A stretch of 64,000 nucleotides of DNA from Acinetobacter sp. ANC 7912 (GCF_039862785.1 NZ_CP156795.1:2666001-2730000), one strand, 5' to 3'. Positions 34,407-43,362 are shown, numbered from the stretch's first letter. Notes: generated by a model from the letters alone, not told the origin. Numbers and translations: made by a program.

Positions 34407-34562
34407 ATGCGTGATAAGATTCGCTTAGTTTCTTCAGCTGGTACAGGTTATTTCTATACCACTACTAAGAACAAACGTACTATGCCGGAAAAAATGGAAA
34501 TCAAAAAATTTGATCCAAAAATCCGTCAACACGTGATCTTCAAAGAAGCTAAAATCAAATAA
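34407..34562 (+). CDS. rpmG: 50S ribosomal protein L33
   Basis: 51 residues: [20 protein letters not shown], then [17 protein letters not shown] and a basic tail ending AKIK. This is the cysteine-free L33 form common in gammaproteobacteria. GGAG and AGGA lie just upstream of the ATG at 34407. Second gene of the rpmB-rpmG operon, closed by a terminator. Confidence 0.97.
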
Positions 34563-34575
34563 TTTTAGCTTTCTG

Positions 34576-34608
34576 AAAAAAAACGGCCTGTTCAGGTCGT
34601 TTTTTTTT
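34576..34608 (+). terminator. Terminator of rpmB-rpmG
   Basis: A run, ACGGCCTG-TT-CAGGTCGT (one G-U pair), then nine T. Confidence 0.9.
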
Positions 34609-34726
34609 GCACTTTTTTTCTACAGCTTGATAAACTTTCTGCATGTTTTGGCACTTTTTGTGCTTATTTCCCATAAAAAACTGAAATTTCATAAATTTTA
34701 CTAATTTTTACTCTAAGGAGCGTTTA

Positions 34727-36442
34727 GTGCCGCATGACGTAGATCTCATCATATTACTGGCTGTAGGCTTTGGGCTGGCACTGGCATTTGGCTATATCGC
34801 CGCACGCCTGCGCTTTCCCCCACTGATCGGTTACCTGATTGCCGGGATCCTGATCAGTCCAAACACGCCCGGGGTAGTCGGTGATATCCAGCTCGCCAAC
34901 CAGTTGGCAGAATTAGGCGTCATGTTCCTGATGTTTGGTGTCGGGATGCACTTCTCTCTGCATGACCTGATGCAGGTGCGCCGTATTGCCCTGCCAGGCG
35001 CGGTTTTACAGATTGCGGTAGCAACCCTGCTCGGCATCGGTGTATCGATGCTGTGGGGCTGGAGCTTTGGCACAGCGCTGATCTTTGGCCTGAGTCTGTC
35101 CTGTGCGAGTACCGTAGTCTTGCTTAAAGCCTTAGGTGACCGTGGTCTGCTAGATTCGATCAACGGGAAAATTGCCGTTGGCTGGCTGCTGGTTGAAGAT
35201 CTGGTCATGGTCTTGGCGCTGGTGCTGTTACCTGCAACTGCTGTTCTGCTTGGGGGGCAGGTACTGGAAGGCCATTCTGATGAGAATATCTGGGCAACCC
35301 TAGGGATTACTCTACTGAAAGTGGCTGGCTTTATCGCCTTTATGCTGATTATCGGTAAACGTCTGGTTCCGATGATCATGCAAGTGGTGGCGCGTCTCGG
35401 TTCGCGCGAGCTGTTTACCCTGACGGTGGTAGCCGCTGCGGTTTCAATTGCTTTTGGTGCTTATAAAGTCTTTGGCGTATCCATGGCACTGGGGGCTTTC
35501 TTTGCCGGGATGGTGGTCAAAGAATCAGATTTCAGTCACCGGGCGGAAGAGGAAACTTTGCCGCTACGCGAGATCTTCTCGATCCTGTTCTTCGTTTCGG
35601 TCGGTATGCTGTTTGATCCGCGCATCATGATTGAACAGCCGCTGCATGTACTCGCAGTCATTGCCATCATCATGATTGGTAAAACCATTGCGGCAATGGC
35701 ACTGGTACTGTTCTTCCGCTATCCGATCAATACAGCTTTAACCGTCGGTGCATCACTAGCACAAATCGGTGAATTCTCTTTCATTCTAGCAGCACTCGGT
35801 GTATCGCTGAATTTACTGTCCCTGGAAGGACAAAACCTGATTCTGGCAGGCGCACTGATTTCGATTACCCTGAACTCGTTTATCTTCTCAGCGGTAGAAC
35901 CGGTACAAAATTGGATTCGTGAGCGCTCCTCTCTGGCGCGTTTGCTGGAGCGTAGTGGTGACCCATTGGCGATGCTGCCAGATGAAGTGTCACAGGACTA
36001 CCTGCGTGATCAGGTGGTGATTGTGGGTCATGGTGAAGTGGGACGTCGTATCACCCTGTCACTGATGGAACAAAACATCAAGGTCGTGATTGCCGAAGAA
36101 AACCGTGAGATCGTAGAAAAGCTGCGTGAAAAAGGTATCGCGGCGGTATCGGGTGTCGCGACTGAACCGAGCGTGCTGATTCAAGCTCATATCCAGCATG
36201 CACGTCTGCTGGTGATCTCGCCGATGGACATTATCGACATTCATAAGATTGTTGATATTGCCAAAACCTTAAACCCTGCGATTCAGATTCTGGTCTGTGC
36301 CGAAAGCAAGGAAGAAGCCGAAGTCATCCGTCGCGACAACATTGGTGCGGTGTACTATGCAAAGGAAGAGATGGCGAAAAACATGAGCCGTCATATCCTG
36401 CATCAGATCCAGATTGCGCATCAGCACGAAAATGGACACTAA
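34727..36442 (+). CDS. ybaL: YbaL/KefB-type monovalent cation:proton antiporter (CPA2)
   Basis: 571 residues. About 12-13 membrane helices form the Na+/H+ exchanger domain (1-400), with PPLIGYLIAGILISPNTPG, ELGVMFLMFGVGMHFSLHDL and SLSCASTVVLLKALGDRGLL. A cytoplasmic TrkA-N domain follows (about 425-540) with VVIVGHGEVGRRITLSLME for nucleotide binding. The pattern is closest to YbaL, a potassium efflux or cation/proton antiporter homologue. GTG start at 34727 with AAGGAG 6 bases upstream. An IS3-family element sits 11 bases after the stop and separates it from its terminator. Confidence 0.9.
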   Translation: MPHDVDLIILLAVGFGLALAFGYIAARLRFPPLIGYLIAGILISPNTPGVVGDIQLANQLAELGVMFLMFGVGMHFSLHDLMQVRRIALPGAVLQIAVATLLGIGVSMLWGWSFGTALIFGLSLSCASTVVLLKALGDRGLLDSINGKIAVGWLLVEDLVMVLALVLLPATAVLLGGQVLEGHSDENIWATLGITLLKVAGFIAFMLIIGKRLVPMIMQVVARLGSRELFTLTVVAAAVSIAFGAYKVFGVSMALGAFFAGMVVKESDFSHRAEEETLPLREIFSILFFVSVGMLFDPRIMIEQPLHVLAVIAIIMIGKTIAAMALVLFFRYPINTALTVGASLAQIGEFSFILAALGVSLNLLSLEGQNLILAGALISITLNSFIFSAVEPVQNWIRERSSLARLLERSGDPLAMLPDEVSQDYLRDQVVIVGHGEVGRRITLSLMEQNIKVVIAEENREIVEKLREKGIAAVSGVATEPSVLIQAHIQHARLLVISPMDIIDIHKIVDIAKTLNPAIQILVCAESKEEAEVIRRDNIGAVYYAKEEMAKNMSRHILHQIQIAHQHENGH

Positions 36443-36490
36443 ATTTCTATCGATGTCTTGTCCTGAAATAGATTGACAGTATTCCACTTC

Positions 36491-36520
36491 AAACCGAGTT
36501 AAGCAATTAGCTCGGTTTTT
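36491..36520 (+). terminator. Inward-facing terminator at the left end of the IS3 element
   Basis: AAACCGAG / CTCGGTTT with a 12-base loop and five T on the plus strand. It can end ybaL transcripts entering the element; on the minus strand it overlaps the orfB stop without a good T run. Confidence 0.6.
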
Positions 36521-37308
36521 GTTTGCTCATACATCTGATTCGGGGTGTTCATATTTAAACTTAAATGCGGTCTATAACAATTGTAAATCATGATAGATTC
36601 CGCAATTAAGTGATCTAACTCCTTCATGGTTTGACATCGCGTGGTTAAAAACTCCTGCTTTAATATTCCATTAATTCGCTCTGCTAATGCATTCTGATAA
36701 CAGTCCTTGCCATCTGTCATGGAAGGACATATCCCATAATGGCGCAATGCCGATTGATATAGCTCAGAGCAATATTGAGCACCTCTATCTGAATGATGAA
36801 TCATCCTAGTCGCTCGATCTGTCGCTTGCTGCATCGCCATATGTAGAGCCTGCACAACATTCTCCGCACGCATATCATTCGATAACTTATAACCTTTAAT
36901 CTGTCGGGTATAAGCATCTGTCACCAAGGATAAATAATGCACACCTTCAGCACTCTCAACATAGGTAATATCACTAACAAAGACTTCATTGGCTTGCACT
37001 GCTGCATAATCCTTTAATAAATTTGGATGCTTCTTCATCCAATGCTTGCTATCCGTAGTTTTTGTATAGCGACGCTTAGGGCGAATCAATAAGTTATTTT
37101 CTTTCAATATTTTAAATAACTGATCCCGTCCACACTTTAAACCACGTTGCAACAATTTGCCTTTAATAAGCCAATACAGCTTACGTGTTCCGATACTTGG
37201 CATGAGACAGCGATATTCCATAACCAACTCAAGTATTTGTTCAGTTGCTTGTGCAGTCATTTGAGCACGTTTTTCTGCTTGATAATAAGCTTGTCGGGTG
37301 ATTCCCAA
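36499..37308 (-). CDS. IS3-family transposase OrfB (catalytic part)
   Basis: 269 codons from a TTG, but probably made mainly as the C-terminal part of an OrfAB fusion: the frame is open back through 37377, where the slippery site lies. The rve integrase core contains the DDE residues D in VSDITYVES, D in HHSDRGAQYCS and E in NALAERINGILKQEF, followed by YRPHLSLNMNTPNQMYEQ. An HTH_21-type segment (CLMPSIGTRKLYWLIKGKL) precedes the core. No ribosome site or ATG supports independent initiation. Confidence 0.88.
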   Translation of the reverse strand: MGITRQAYYQAEKRAQMTAQATEQILELVMEYRCLMPSIGTRKLYWLIKGKLLQRGLKCGRDQLFKILKENNLLIRPKRRYTKTTDSKHWMKKHPNLLKDYAAVQANEVFVSDITYVESAEGVHYLSLVTDAYTRQIKGYKLSNDMRAENVVQALHMAMQQATDRATRMIHHSDRGAQYCSELYQSALRHYGICPSMTDGKDCYQNALAERINGILKQEFLTTRCQTMKELDHLIAESIMIYNCYRPHLSLNMNTPNQMYEQTKTELIA

Positions 37309-37331
37309 CCACTGACAATAACGTGAAACAC

Positions 37332-37721
37332 TTAGTCTTCTTTGGCTTTGCCAATCTTTGAAACGTGCTCGGTATACTTTTTTCCAAGATCAGTCCCACA
37401 TTCTTTATCAATGTGATAAATCACATCCTGAATAAATTCAGTTTTAAGCTTTTCTGCGGCTAACTGCTTTTCTAATTGGCGGATTCGTTGTTGGGGTGTC
37501 AATTGGCGTTTAGAAGAAGTCGGCATATTCGAAGTCCAGTCCTGTTGTCCGTGCTTGCGTAACCATACCAGCACAGTTGATCTTCCTTGAATACCATATT
37601 TTGCCTGAGCTTGCTTATAAGTAATTTGCCCTTTTTCTACTTCATGTACCACCATCATTTTAAAGGCAAAGCTATAGTCACGTTGTGTACGTTTAACTCG
37701 TTGTTCTCGTTTATGTTCCAT
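37332..37721 (-). CDS. IS3-family OrfA (DNA-binding part)
   Basis: 129 residues. A helix-turn-helix (DYSFAFKMMVVHEVEKGQIT, QAKYGIQGRSTVLVWLRKHG) is followed by a leucine-zipper-like segment (LTPQQRIRQLEKQLAAEKLK). Near the 3' end A AAA AAG (37383-37377) lies in the orfA frame, and a -1 slip there enters orfB, giving a fusion of about 407 residues, the active transposase in this family. Confidence 0.88.
   Translation of the reverse strand: MEHKREQRVKRTQRDYSFAFKMMVVHEVEKGQITYKQAQAKYGIQGRSTVLVWLRKHGQQDWTSNMPTSSKRQLTPQQRIRQLEKQLAAEKLKTEFIQDVIYHIDKECGTDLGKKYTEHVSKIGKAKED
37377..37383 (-). other. Programmed -1 frameshift site A AAA AAG
   Basis: The heptamer is positioned as A_AAA_AAG relative to orfA codons. 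The -1 frame is open from here into orfB, and orfB has no ATG of its own. Confidence 0.8.
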
Positions 37722-37774
37722 AAAATAAGTCTCTTAAGGTGTAAACTTATTTCAGGACGGGACACGATTCAAAA

Positions 37775-37807
37775 TCAAAAAAGCGCACTTCTCAGTGCGC
37801 TTTTTTT
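37775..37807. terminator. Terminator originally shared by ybaL and the convergent small gene
   Basis: A run, AAGCGCACT-TCTC-AGTGCGCTT, T run. It is now separated from ybaL by the IS3 element and still ends the minus-strand gene at 37825. Confidence 0.85.
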
Positions 37808-37824
37808 GTAATTGTGATAGGAAA

Positions 37825-38103
37825 TCAGCTTAAATATTTTGGTTTTTCATCCACAATTTCAGCTTGCCATTCATTGACCTGTTTTTCGAGCAGACCAAAT
37901 AAAGCCACCTGAATCATCTGTTGAGCAACCAAAGGTGTTTGATCACCAAGAAGTGCTTTGACTTCGTCATTAAACTGGATAGTGACCAATGGTTGTTTTT
38001 CAGAGCCTGCATTGCGTAATGCTAACTCACCACTTTCAAGTTGAACGAGTTCTAAAATCGCTTCTTGATTACCAAATAGTTCTTTCAATTGTTCTATAGA
38101 CAT
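37825..38103 (-). CDS. Small conserved hypothetical protein
   Basis: 92 residues from ATG 38103, chosen because GGAGG lies 4 bases upstream; a frame open to 38142 lacks this. Sequence: MSIEQLKELFGNQEAILELV, then ALRNAGSEKQPLVTIQFND and QQMIQVALFGLLEKQVNEW. Acidic, soluble, alpha/beta mix, no signal or cysteine. I do not recognise a domain. Convergent with ybaL across the terminator. Confidence 0.7.
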   Translation of the reverse strand: MSIEQLKELFGNQEAILELVQLESGELALRNAGSEKQPLVTIQFNDEVKALLGDQTPLVAQQMIQVALFGLLEKQVNEWQAEIVDEKPKYLS

Positions 38104-38205
38104 ATGTCCTCCATGTTCAACATGGTGGCAAAGCAGAAACACTTTGCATTGCTTATTGTTATGGATATAGGGATGATGCTGACAATTTCAAGTCATTTGG
38201 TCGGA

Positions 38206-38709
38206 TTAAAATTCAACCATTTCATTCCTGAAGCCATCAATTAGCTGGGTCAAGTCACGATGCCATTCACGCAGGATTTTGGTATCTGGCAACCAGGCTT
38301 GTGGGGTTTGGGTCACTTTGATGATCAGTTTGGAAGATGTTTCATCTTCTGGTTCTGGTACGCTTGGCTCCGGTGCGTACTGGCATGAACGGTAGGCACG
38401 TTTCAGTTCAGCAATAAAACCGTTTTTTGACAGCTGCTGCATCACGGTGACTTCTGGAGACACCTGCCCTTTAGCCGCCATCAGCTCTTCAATGGATTTT
38501 AAAGTTGGGGTCAGGTCATTGAGTCGGTAGTAACGCACCAGTTCCTGCAAGAACGCCAGCACTGCGCCATGCAGGTGAAATACCGCGGCTTCACGATGGG
38601 CTTGGGCCTGTTGCACATGATCGGTTTGCTCTGCCTGCTGGCAAGCGAGGCGGGCGAAATAAAGTTTCTGATTGGTACGGTCCGCATGATAGCGAGCAAC
38701 ACGAGTCAT
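38206..38709 (-). CDS. DUF6586-like hypothetical protein
   Basis: 167 residues, soluble and mostly helical. It begins MTRVARYHADRTNQKLYFAR, with HREAAVFHLHGAVLAFLQEL and a late ILREWHRDLTQLIDGFRNEM. The pattern resembles a family of unknown function found near fatty-acid or cell-division genes in Pseudomonas (DUF6586, from memory). The histidine and arginine pairs suggest a helical bundle. ATG at 38709. Probably monocistronic. Confidence 0.65.
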   Translation of the reverse strand: MTRVARYHADRTNQKLYFARLACQQAEQTDHVQQAQAHREAAVFHLHGAVLAFLQELVRYYRLNDLTPTLKSIEELMAAKGQVSPEVTVMQQLSKNGFIAELKRAYRSCQYAPEPSVPEPEDETSSKLIIKVTQTPQAWLPDTKILREWHRDLTQLIDGFRNEMVEF

Positions 38710-38906
38710 GGAATTTTCCTAAGAGTTAAAACAAATTTTGGCTTTTATAACTTAAAACCAGATCATGATTTTTACAATGCAATTTATTTTATTTATTGCG
38801 CTTTTCAAGGAATATAAAAACAAAACTCGCTCATGAAACTCATTTGTTTTGATCTGGGAAAATGATTTTCTTGGATGAATATTCAGACTTAAAAATTATT
38901 TTTATA

Positions 38907-38935
38907 AAAAAAGGAGCATCATTTGCTCCCCTTTT
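38907..38935 (-). terminator. Terminator of the RRM protein gene
   Basis: GGAGCAAA-TGAT-GCTCC on the minus strand followed by a T run, 5 bases past the stop. Confidence 0.7.
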
Positions 38936-38939
38936 GATT

Positions 38940-39191
38940 TTAAGCTTTTGGTTTGTCTTCCGCTGCTTTGACGCGAATACCTGTGCCATGTAAGCGCAAG
39001 GTATTTAAACCTTTAATCGCTTTGACTGCTTCACGACCATTCGGCATTTCCACAAAGGCAAAACCTTTGGATTTACCGGTTTCTGCATCCAGCACCAAGT
39101 CACAAGACTCTACAGTACCGTATTGTTTAAACAATTCCAGTAACTCGGCTTCGGTCACGGTACGTTCCAAGTTACGAACTAAAATTTTCAT
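38940..39191 (-). CDS. RRM-domain RNA-binding protein
   Basis: 83 residues making one RRM fold. RNP2 is KILVRNL at the N-terminus and RNP1 is SKGFAFVEM at about 43-51, the two motifs that contact RNA through aromatic residues. Bacterial single-RRM proteins of this type (Rbp) bind single-stranded RNA and are often cold-induced; partners here are unknown. ATG at 39191 has AAGG 8 bases upstream. Confidence 0.87.
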   Translation of the reverse strand: MKILVRNLERTVTEAELLELFKQYGTVESCDLVLDAETGKSKGFAFVEMPNGREAVKAIKGLNTLRLHGTGIRVKAAEDKPKA

Positions 39192-39275
39192 CTGATAACC
39201 TTAAGAAGATAGGCAGGAAATATCAAAAAGCACTCGCCTACTCTACTTTTTGCATGTAATAACACTGATCCTAGT

Positions 39276-41264
39276 TTAATCGAGATCAATGCCAAAATCT
39301 AAATTAATCGACTGGCGCTCGATCAGGGCACTTTTTACCGTCTGCTGCCGGGTCTTGTAATGGGTTTCCATCGTACACAAATTGCGGGTCAGGTCATTCA
39401 TAAAATAACTTTCTACCTTACGTCCCTGCTCATCCACGGTTTCACGCGCCCAATGATTTAGATTATGTTTGGTCAGGATTAACTCATCCTGCGCACGGGT
39501 CAATGCTACATACAGCACCCGGCGCTCTTCCTCGACATCATCGAAGCTGCCTTGCGCACGCGCATGTGGATATTGTCCCGGGGTGACATTCGCCACATAG
39601 CAGACCTTCTGCTCTGTACCTTTAGCCGAGTGAATCGTGATGAGGGTAACGACATCGATATCTGACTGACGCTCAATTTCGGAAATGGAGACTGGATCAA
39701 GTACATACTCTTCCAGAAATTCACTGACCTGTGCATGCTTGGAAGCCAGCTGTTTGACCAGTTCAAAATCGCCCTGACGACGGTTCCAGTCTTTTTTATA
39801 GTTTTCTGCCAGCTGGTTTTCAATCGCTTGAATCGCTAGCGTCACACAGGCCTGAACTTCAGTTTTCAGCACGGCCATCTGTTTCATGATCAGAATGGTT
39901 TCCAATGGAATCTTGCCAAATTTTTCCAGCTTATCGGCAATTTTTTCCATCTCTGGTTCAGCCAGCAGCTGTTGGGATAACTTGCTAGCCCCGACATCAC
40001 CGACACCATTCCATAGGGTCAAAAAACGCATCCAGGCAATATCATCCAGCGGATTGGCCACGACTCGCAGCAGACTAAGTAGATCCTTTACATGCGCAGT
40101 TTCCAGTAGTTTCATGCCACCAATAAACCGATAAGGCACATTGGCTGCAATACAGGCCGCTTCAATATGCCGCGCAGCAAAACTGGAACGCACCAGCACC
40201 ATATGATCCGACCATTTATTCCCGTTCAGGTAATGGCGTTCTTTAATATCAATCGCGATCCATTTGGCTTCATCAAACTCGTTCGGGAAAATATGCATCT
40301 TCGGTTTGATGCCTTCGCCGCGATGCGCATCTAGTCTTTTGTCATATTTGATTTCGGACTGATCCAGTAGCCAGTTGGATAGATCCAGAATTTCCTGAGT
40401 TGAACGGTAATTTTTTTCTAGCTTAAAGATTTGTGCGTCTGGAACCCGCTCCTTGAAATGGTGAATATTTTCAAAGTCTGCACCACGAAAACCATAAATG
40501 GATTGGGCATCATCCCCGACACAGAACAGGCTGATATGTTCTTTCAGCGGTTCCAGCAATGCCCATTGCAGCGGATTGGTATCCTGCATTTCATCGACCA
40601 GCATGTGGCGACAAATTGAGGACACATATTCCACCAGCCCTTCAGACTGGGCCAGTGCAGCCGCGACCACTGCCAGAATATCGTCATAATCTAGAAAGCT
40701 ACGTGCCTTTTTACGGGCTTCATATTCCTTCATGATGTCGGCAATCTGGTCTTTCAGCGCCAGATATTCCGGCATCTGTTTTTCCAAAGCCAGACTCAGT
40801 TTCTGCCGGGTATTACGTGCAAAAGAATATAAATCACAGAGTTCCTGTGGCTTCGGCAAATAATTCGGATTTTTCTTGTCATCGCGACCACGGATCAGGC
40901 GGAACATCATCAGCTGATCATCACGATCGATAATAGAAAACTGCTCTAATCCAAATGCTTTGGGAATACGACGCAGCAGATACATACAAAAAGTATGGAA
41001 GGTTGATGCTCGCAAGCCTTTGGCCTGTTCACCGAGTGCCAGTTCCACACGCGCTACAATTTCACTCGCGGCACGTCGGGTAAAAGTCAAAATCTGGATC
41101 TGATTTGCAGGTACACCTTGATCAATCAGATAAGCTGCACGTGCCACGATAGTTTTGGTCTTACCACAGCCCGCCCCAGCTAACACCAGACTATGCTTGG
41201 CATCCGTCGTCGCAGCTTGCTTTTGTTGGGGATTCAGTTCATCAATCAGGGCGGCTAAACTCAT
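39276..41264 (-). CDS. UvrD/Rep-like ATP-dependent DNA helicase
   Basis: 662 residues from ATG 41264; a GTG two codons upstream is the alternative. SF1A helicase: Q motif LNPQQKQAA, Walker A AGAGCGKTKT, motif Ia ILTFTRRAASEI, Walker B MLVDEMQDTN, motif III CVGDDAQSIYGFRG, motif IV EKNYRST, motif V TIHSAKGTEQKV and motif VI RVLYVALTRAQDEL. It translocates 3'-5' on single-stranded DNA in repair or replication restart. It is shorter and more divergent than UvrD or Rep and may be a third paralogue. An 8/9 DnaA-box match lies just upstream, at 41280-41288. Confidence 0.88.
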   Translation of the reverse strand: MSLAALIDELNPQQKQAATTDAKHSLVLAGAGCGKTKTIVARAAYLIDQGVPANQIQILTFTRRAASEIVARVELALGEQAKGLRASTFHTFCMYLLRRIPKAFGLEQFSIIDRDDQLMMFRLIRGRDDKKNPNYLPKPQELCDLYSFARNTRQKLSLALEKQMPEYLALKDQIADIMKEYEARKKARSFLDYDDILAVVAAALAQSEGLVEYVSSICRHMLVDEMQDTNPLQWALLEPLKEHISLFCVGDDAQSIYGFRGADFENIHHFKERVPDAQIFKLEKNYRSTQEILDLSNWLLDQSEIKYDKRLDAHRGEGIKPKMHIFPNEFDEAKWIAIDIKERHYLNGNKWSDHMVLVRSSFAARHIEAACIAANVPYRFIGGMKLLETAHVKDLLSLLRVVANPLDDIAWMRFLTLWNGVGDVGASKLSQQLLAEPEMEKIADKLEKFGKIPLETILIMKQMAVLKTEVQACVTLAIQAIENQLAENYKKDWNRRQGDFELVKQLASKHAQVSEFLEEYVLDPVSISEIERQSDIDVVTLITIHSAKGTEQKVCYVANVTPGQYPHARAQGSFDDVEEERRVLYVALTRAQDELILTKHNLNHWARETVDEQGRKVESYFMNDLTRNLCTMETHYKTRQQTVKSALIERQSINLDFGIDLD

Positions 41265-41534
41265 GGTCACTCATCTTTTTGTGGATAGGTGTAGTTTAAC
41301 AGAGCTGTCCCTAGAAAACGTATCATCAATATTCTAGAAACCATTTGAATCCAGCCAGGCAGCATGGATGCCGTCCGCTGGATTGTGGTATAGGGATATA
41401 CCCTCAATCCAGTAAAGGATTTTTGTTAGCTTGCGAAGTAGTGTTTCTCATCCTTGAAAAGTAAAATCTGCTTACGCGTTTATATTTGTCTTTTTATAAA
41501 GCTTTTGCAGCAATGACCATCTTACTCAAACACC
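41265..41534. other. Intergenic region with mutually exclusive hairpins
   Basis: GCTGGATT (41377-41384) can pair with AATCCAGC at 41348-41355, enclosing GGCA/TGCC, or its CTGGATT with AATCCAG at 41406-41412, enclosing AGGG/CCCT. No ORF was seen. It lies between the glycerate kinase 3' end and the helicase gene start, both on the minus strand. Confidence 0.4.
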
Positions 41535-42668
41535 CTATTCCTGAATGTTTTGAACAGTTTGAGCAACCGCTTTTTCTAAATTGGTTTCCGCATTTTTTAA
41601 TACTTCTTCCAATAAAAAATCCGGAGGATTAATCCCGATAATTTGACTAAATCCACTCTCATACAGTGACTCAACCCCTTCACCGACCAAACCTGCGAAC
41701 GCAATTACCGGTTTATTCAATTGCTGGGCGACCTGAGCTACGCCAAACGGGGTTTTTCCTAAAGCTGTTTGGTAATCAATCTTACCTTCACCAGTTAGCA
41801 CAACATCTGCCTGCGCGATTTTTTCGGCCAACCGGCTTTGTTGAATAATTAATTCCACACCGGATTGCAGCTTAGCTTCAGCAAAAGCCATCAGGCCAAA
41901 ACTCAAACCACCGGCTGCACCCGCACCCGGAATATTTCTTTTGGAAATACCTAAACCAGTTTCTACCCGATCAGCAAAATGACTGAGATTTCTATCCAGC
42001 TGCTGCACCATGTCCGGCGTTGCTCCCTTCTGTGGCCCAAAGATGACCGAAGCCCCATTCGGTCCACACAGCAGATTATTTACATCTGAAGCAATCAGAA
42101 TTTCCGTATTTTTTAAACGATGATCCAAGTTTGAAAAATCAATTCGCTCAACCTGATCCAGGTTGCCACCACAAACCTGGATCTGCTCACCTACAGCATT
42201 GAAAAACTGCACACCCAGTGCCTGCGCCATCCCGGCACCACCATCATTAGTGACACTGCCACCAAGTCCAATAATGATTTTCTTTACACCAAGATCCAGT
42301 GCTTGCTTGATCATCTCACCCGTACCAAAAGTTGAGGTCAGCATTGGATTACGGTGGGAACTTTCCAGCAGATGAATACCGTTGGCTTTGGCCATTTCAA
42401 TGACAGCAGTTTGCCCCTGATCGACTACAGCAAAATAAGTTTCAACCTGCTGGCTTGCTAAAGGACCAGTAACGGTACAGGCAATACGCTGCCCTTCTAA
42501 TGAGTGTAACAAGGCATATACGGTTCCTTCACCACCATCCGCCATAGGCACAGCAATACAACGCGCATCAGGAAAAACCTGCAAAATACCACGTTGCATA
42601 GCCTGACAAGCCTGCTCAGCAGTCATACTTTCTTTAAAGGAATCTGGAGCTAGAACAAAAGTTTTCAT
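41535..42668 (-). CDS. Glycerate kinase (GarK/GlxK family)
   Basis: 377 residues from ATG 42668; a TTG one codon earlier also opens the frame. It phosphorylates glycerate to a phosphoglycerate. Signatures are LAPDSFKESMTAEQACQAMQ, PMADGGEGTVYALL, IGLGGSVTNDGGAGMAQALG, NIPGAGAAGGLSFGLMAF and LTGEGKIDYQTALGKTPFGVA. It lies 122 bases downstream of hdeD on the same strand, with a terminator between, so it is probably separate. No glyoxylate or glucarate genes are adjacent. Confidence 0.92.
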   Translation of the reverse strand: MKTFVLAPDSFKESMTAEQACQAMQRGILQVFPDARCIAVPMADGGEGTVYALLHSLEGQRIACTVTGPLASQQVETYFAVVDQGQTAVIEMAKANGIHLLESSHRNPMLTSTFGTGEMIKQALDLGVKKIIIGLGGSVTNDGGAGMAQALGVQFFNAVGEQIQVCGGNLDQVERIDFSNLDHRLKNTEILIASDVNNLLCGPNGASVIFGPQKGATPDMVQQLDRNLSHFADRVETGLGISKRNIPGAGAAGGLSFGLMAFAEAKLQSGVELIIQQSRLAEKIAQADVVLTGEGKIDYQTALGKTPFGVAQVAQQLNKPVIAFAGLVGEGVESLYESGFSQIIGINPPDFLLEEVLKNAETNLEKAVAQTVQNIQE

Positions 42669-42747
42669 CAAGTAGTGTGACCGCTTTATATGGTTTTCAT
42701 CACTTATAAATGCTTTTCCATCTTACAGGTAAAGCAAAACATACCAA

Positions 42748-42775
42748 TAAAAAAGAGCGCCGATTTGTGCTCTTT
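42748..42775 (-). terminator. Terminator of the HdeD-family gene
   Basis: AAAGAGC-ACAAATCGGC-GCTCTTTTTT on the minus strand, 17 bases past the stop. Confidence 0.8.
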
Positions 42776-42789
42776 CTTACAATGATTCT

Positions 42790-43362
42790 TTAAATATCTG
42801 CTGAACTTTTTGGCACACGATGTTTGATATAGGAAGCCAAGCTTAGATAATTGATGCCCTGAAATAATATATCGATCGCCAGGAAGGCACCCAATACCCA
42901 GAACGGCGCATCTGGTGACAGCAAAATGATGATTCCAGTAGCTAAGGTCAGAATGCCGGAGAACAAGGTCCAGCCCCAACCACGAAACGCTTTAAAGATA
43001 AAAGCATTTAAGACACGAATTACACCTGCAATGATCAGGACAATCGCCAACAGATTAGTCAGCACAATCGCAGTTTTGACTGGAGTACCAAAGGCATAAT
43101 AACCCGCGACAAAATATAAAATCCCGAATAGTAGCCACAACCAACGGAATGCCCCATCAAAGATTTTAATTCCTGCAATCAGGTGAACCATGCCCCCAAT
43201 CATCATCAGCACACCAAACAGGAATACCACTGACAGTGTGGCAAATGGTAAGGATGCCAATAGCACAATACCAAACAGCACTAGCAAAGTACCCAAACCT
43301 AGATACCACTTGCGATTTTCATGCAATTGATGACGAACTAAATCATTTCCAACAGTCTTCAT
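42790..43362 (-). CDS. HdeD-family (DUF308) membrane protein
   Basis: 190 residues with six membrane helices in three pairs, each ending in the small glycine-rich turns typical of DUF308 repeats (VLFGIVLLASLPFATLSVVF, LFGILYFVAGYYAFG, FSGILTLATGIIILLSPDAP). HdeD in E. coli contributes to acid resistance at high cell density; the molecular activity is unknown. ATG at 43362 follows GAGAAC. Three perfect DnaA boxes lie 77-125 bases upstream of the ATG. Confidence 0.85.
   Translation of the reverse strand: MKTVGNDLVRHQLHENRKWYLGLGTLLVLFGIVLLASLPFATLSVVFLFGVLMMIGGMVHLIAGIKIFDGAFRWLWLLFGILYFVAGYYAFGTPVKTAIVLTNLLAIVLIIAGVIRVLNAFIFKAFRGWGWTLFSGILTLATGIIILLSPDAPFWVLGAFLAIDILFQGINYLSLASYIKHRVPKSSADI

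Larger units (their letters stand above)
36454..37764 (-). mobile_element. Complete IS3-family insertion sequence, 1311 bp
   Basis: The ends are TGTCTTGTCCTGAAATA (left) and, on the other strand, TGTCCCGTCCTGAAATA (right), imperfect repeats continuing for about 25 bases with TG...CA termini. Flanking 3-base duplication CGA (36451-36453 and 37765-37767). It encodes orfA and orfB in the minus direction with a -1 frameshift site. It lies between ybaL and the terminator at 37775-37807. The two reading frames are intact, so the element may be active. Confidence 0.88.

Noticed and set aside
41280..41288. DnaA-box-like TGTGGATAG upstream of the helicase gene
   Set aside because: Isolated and one mismatch from consensus; not counted with the cluster at 43.4 kb.
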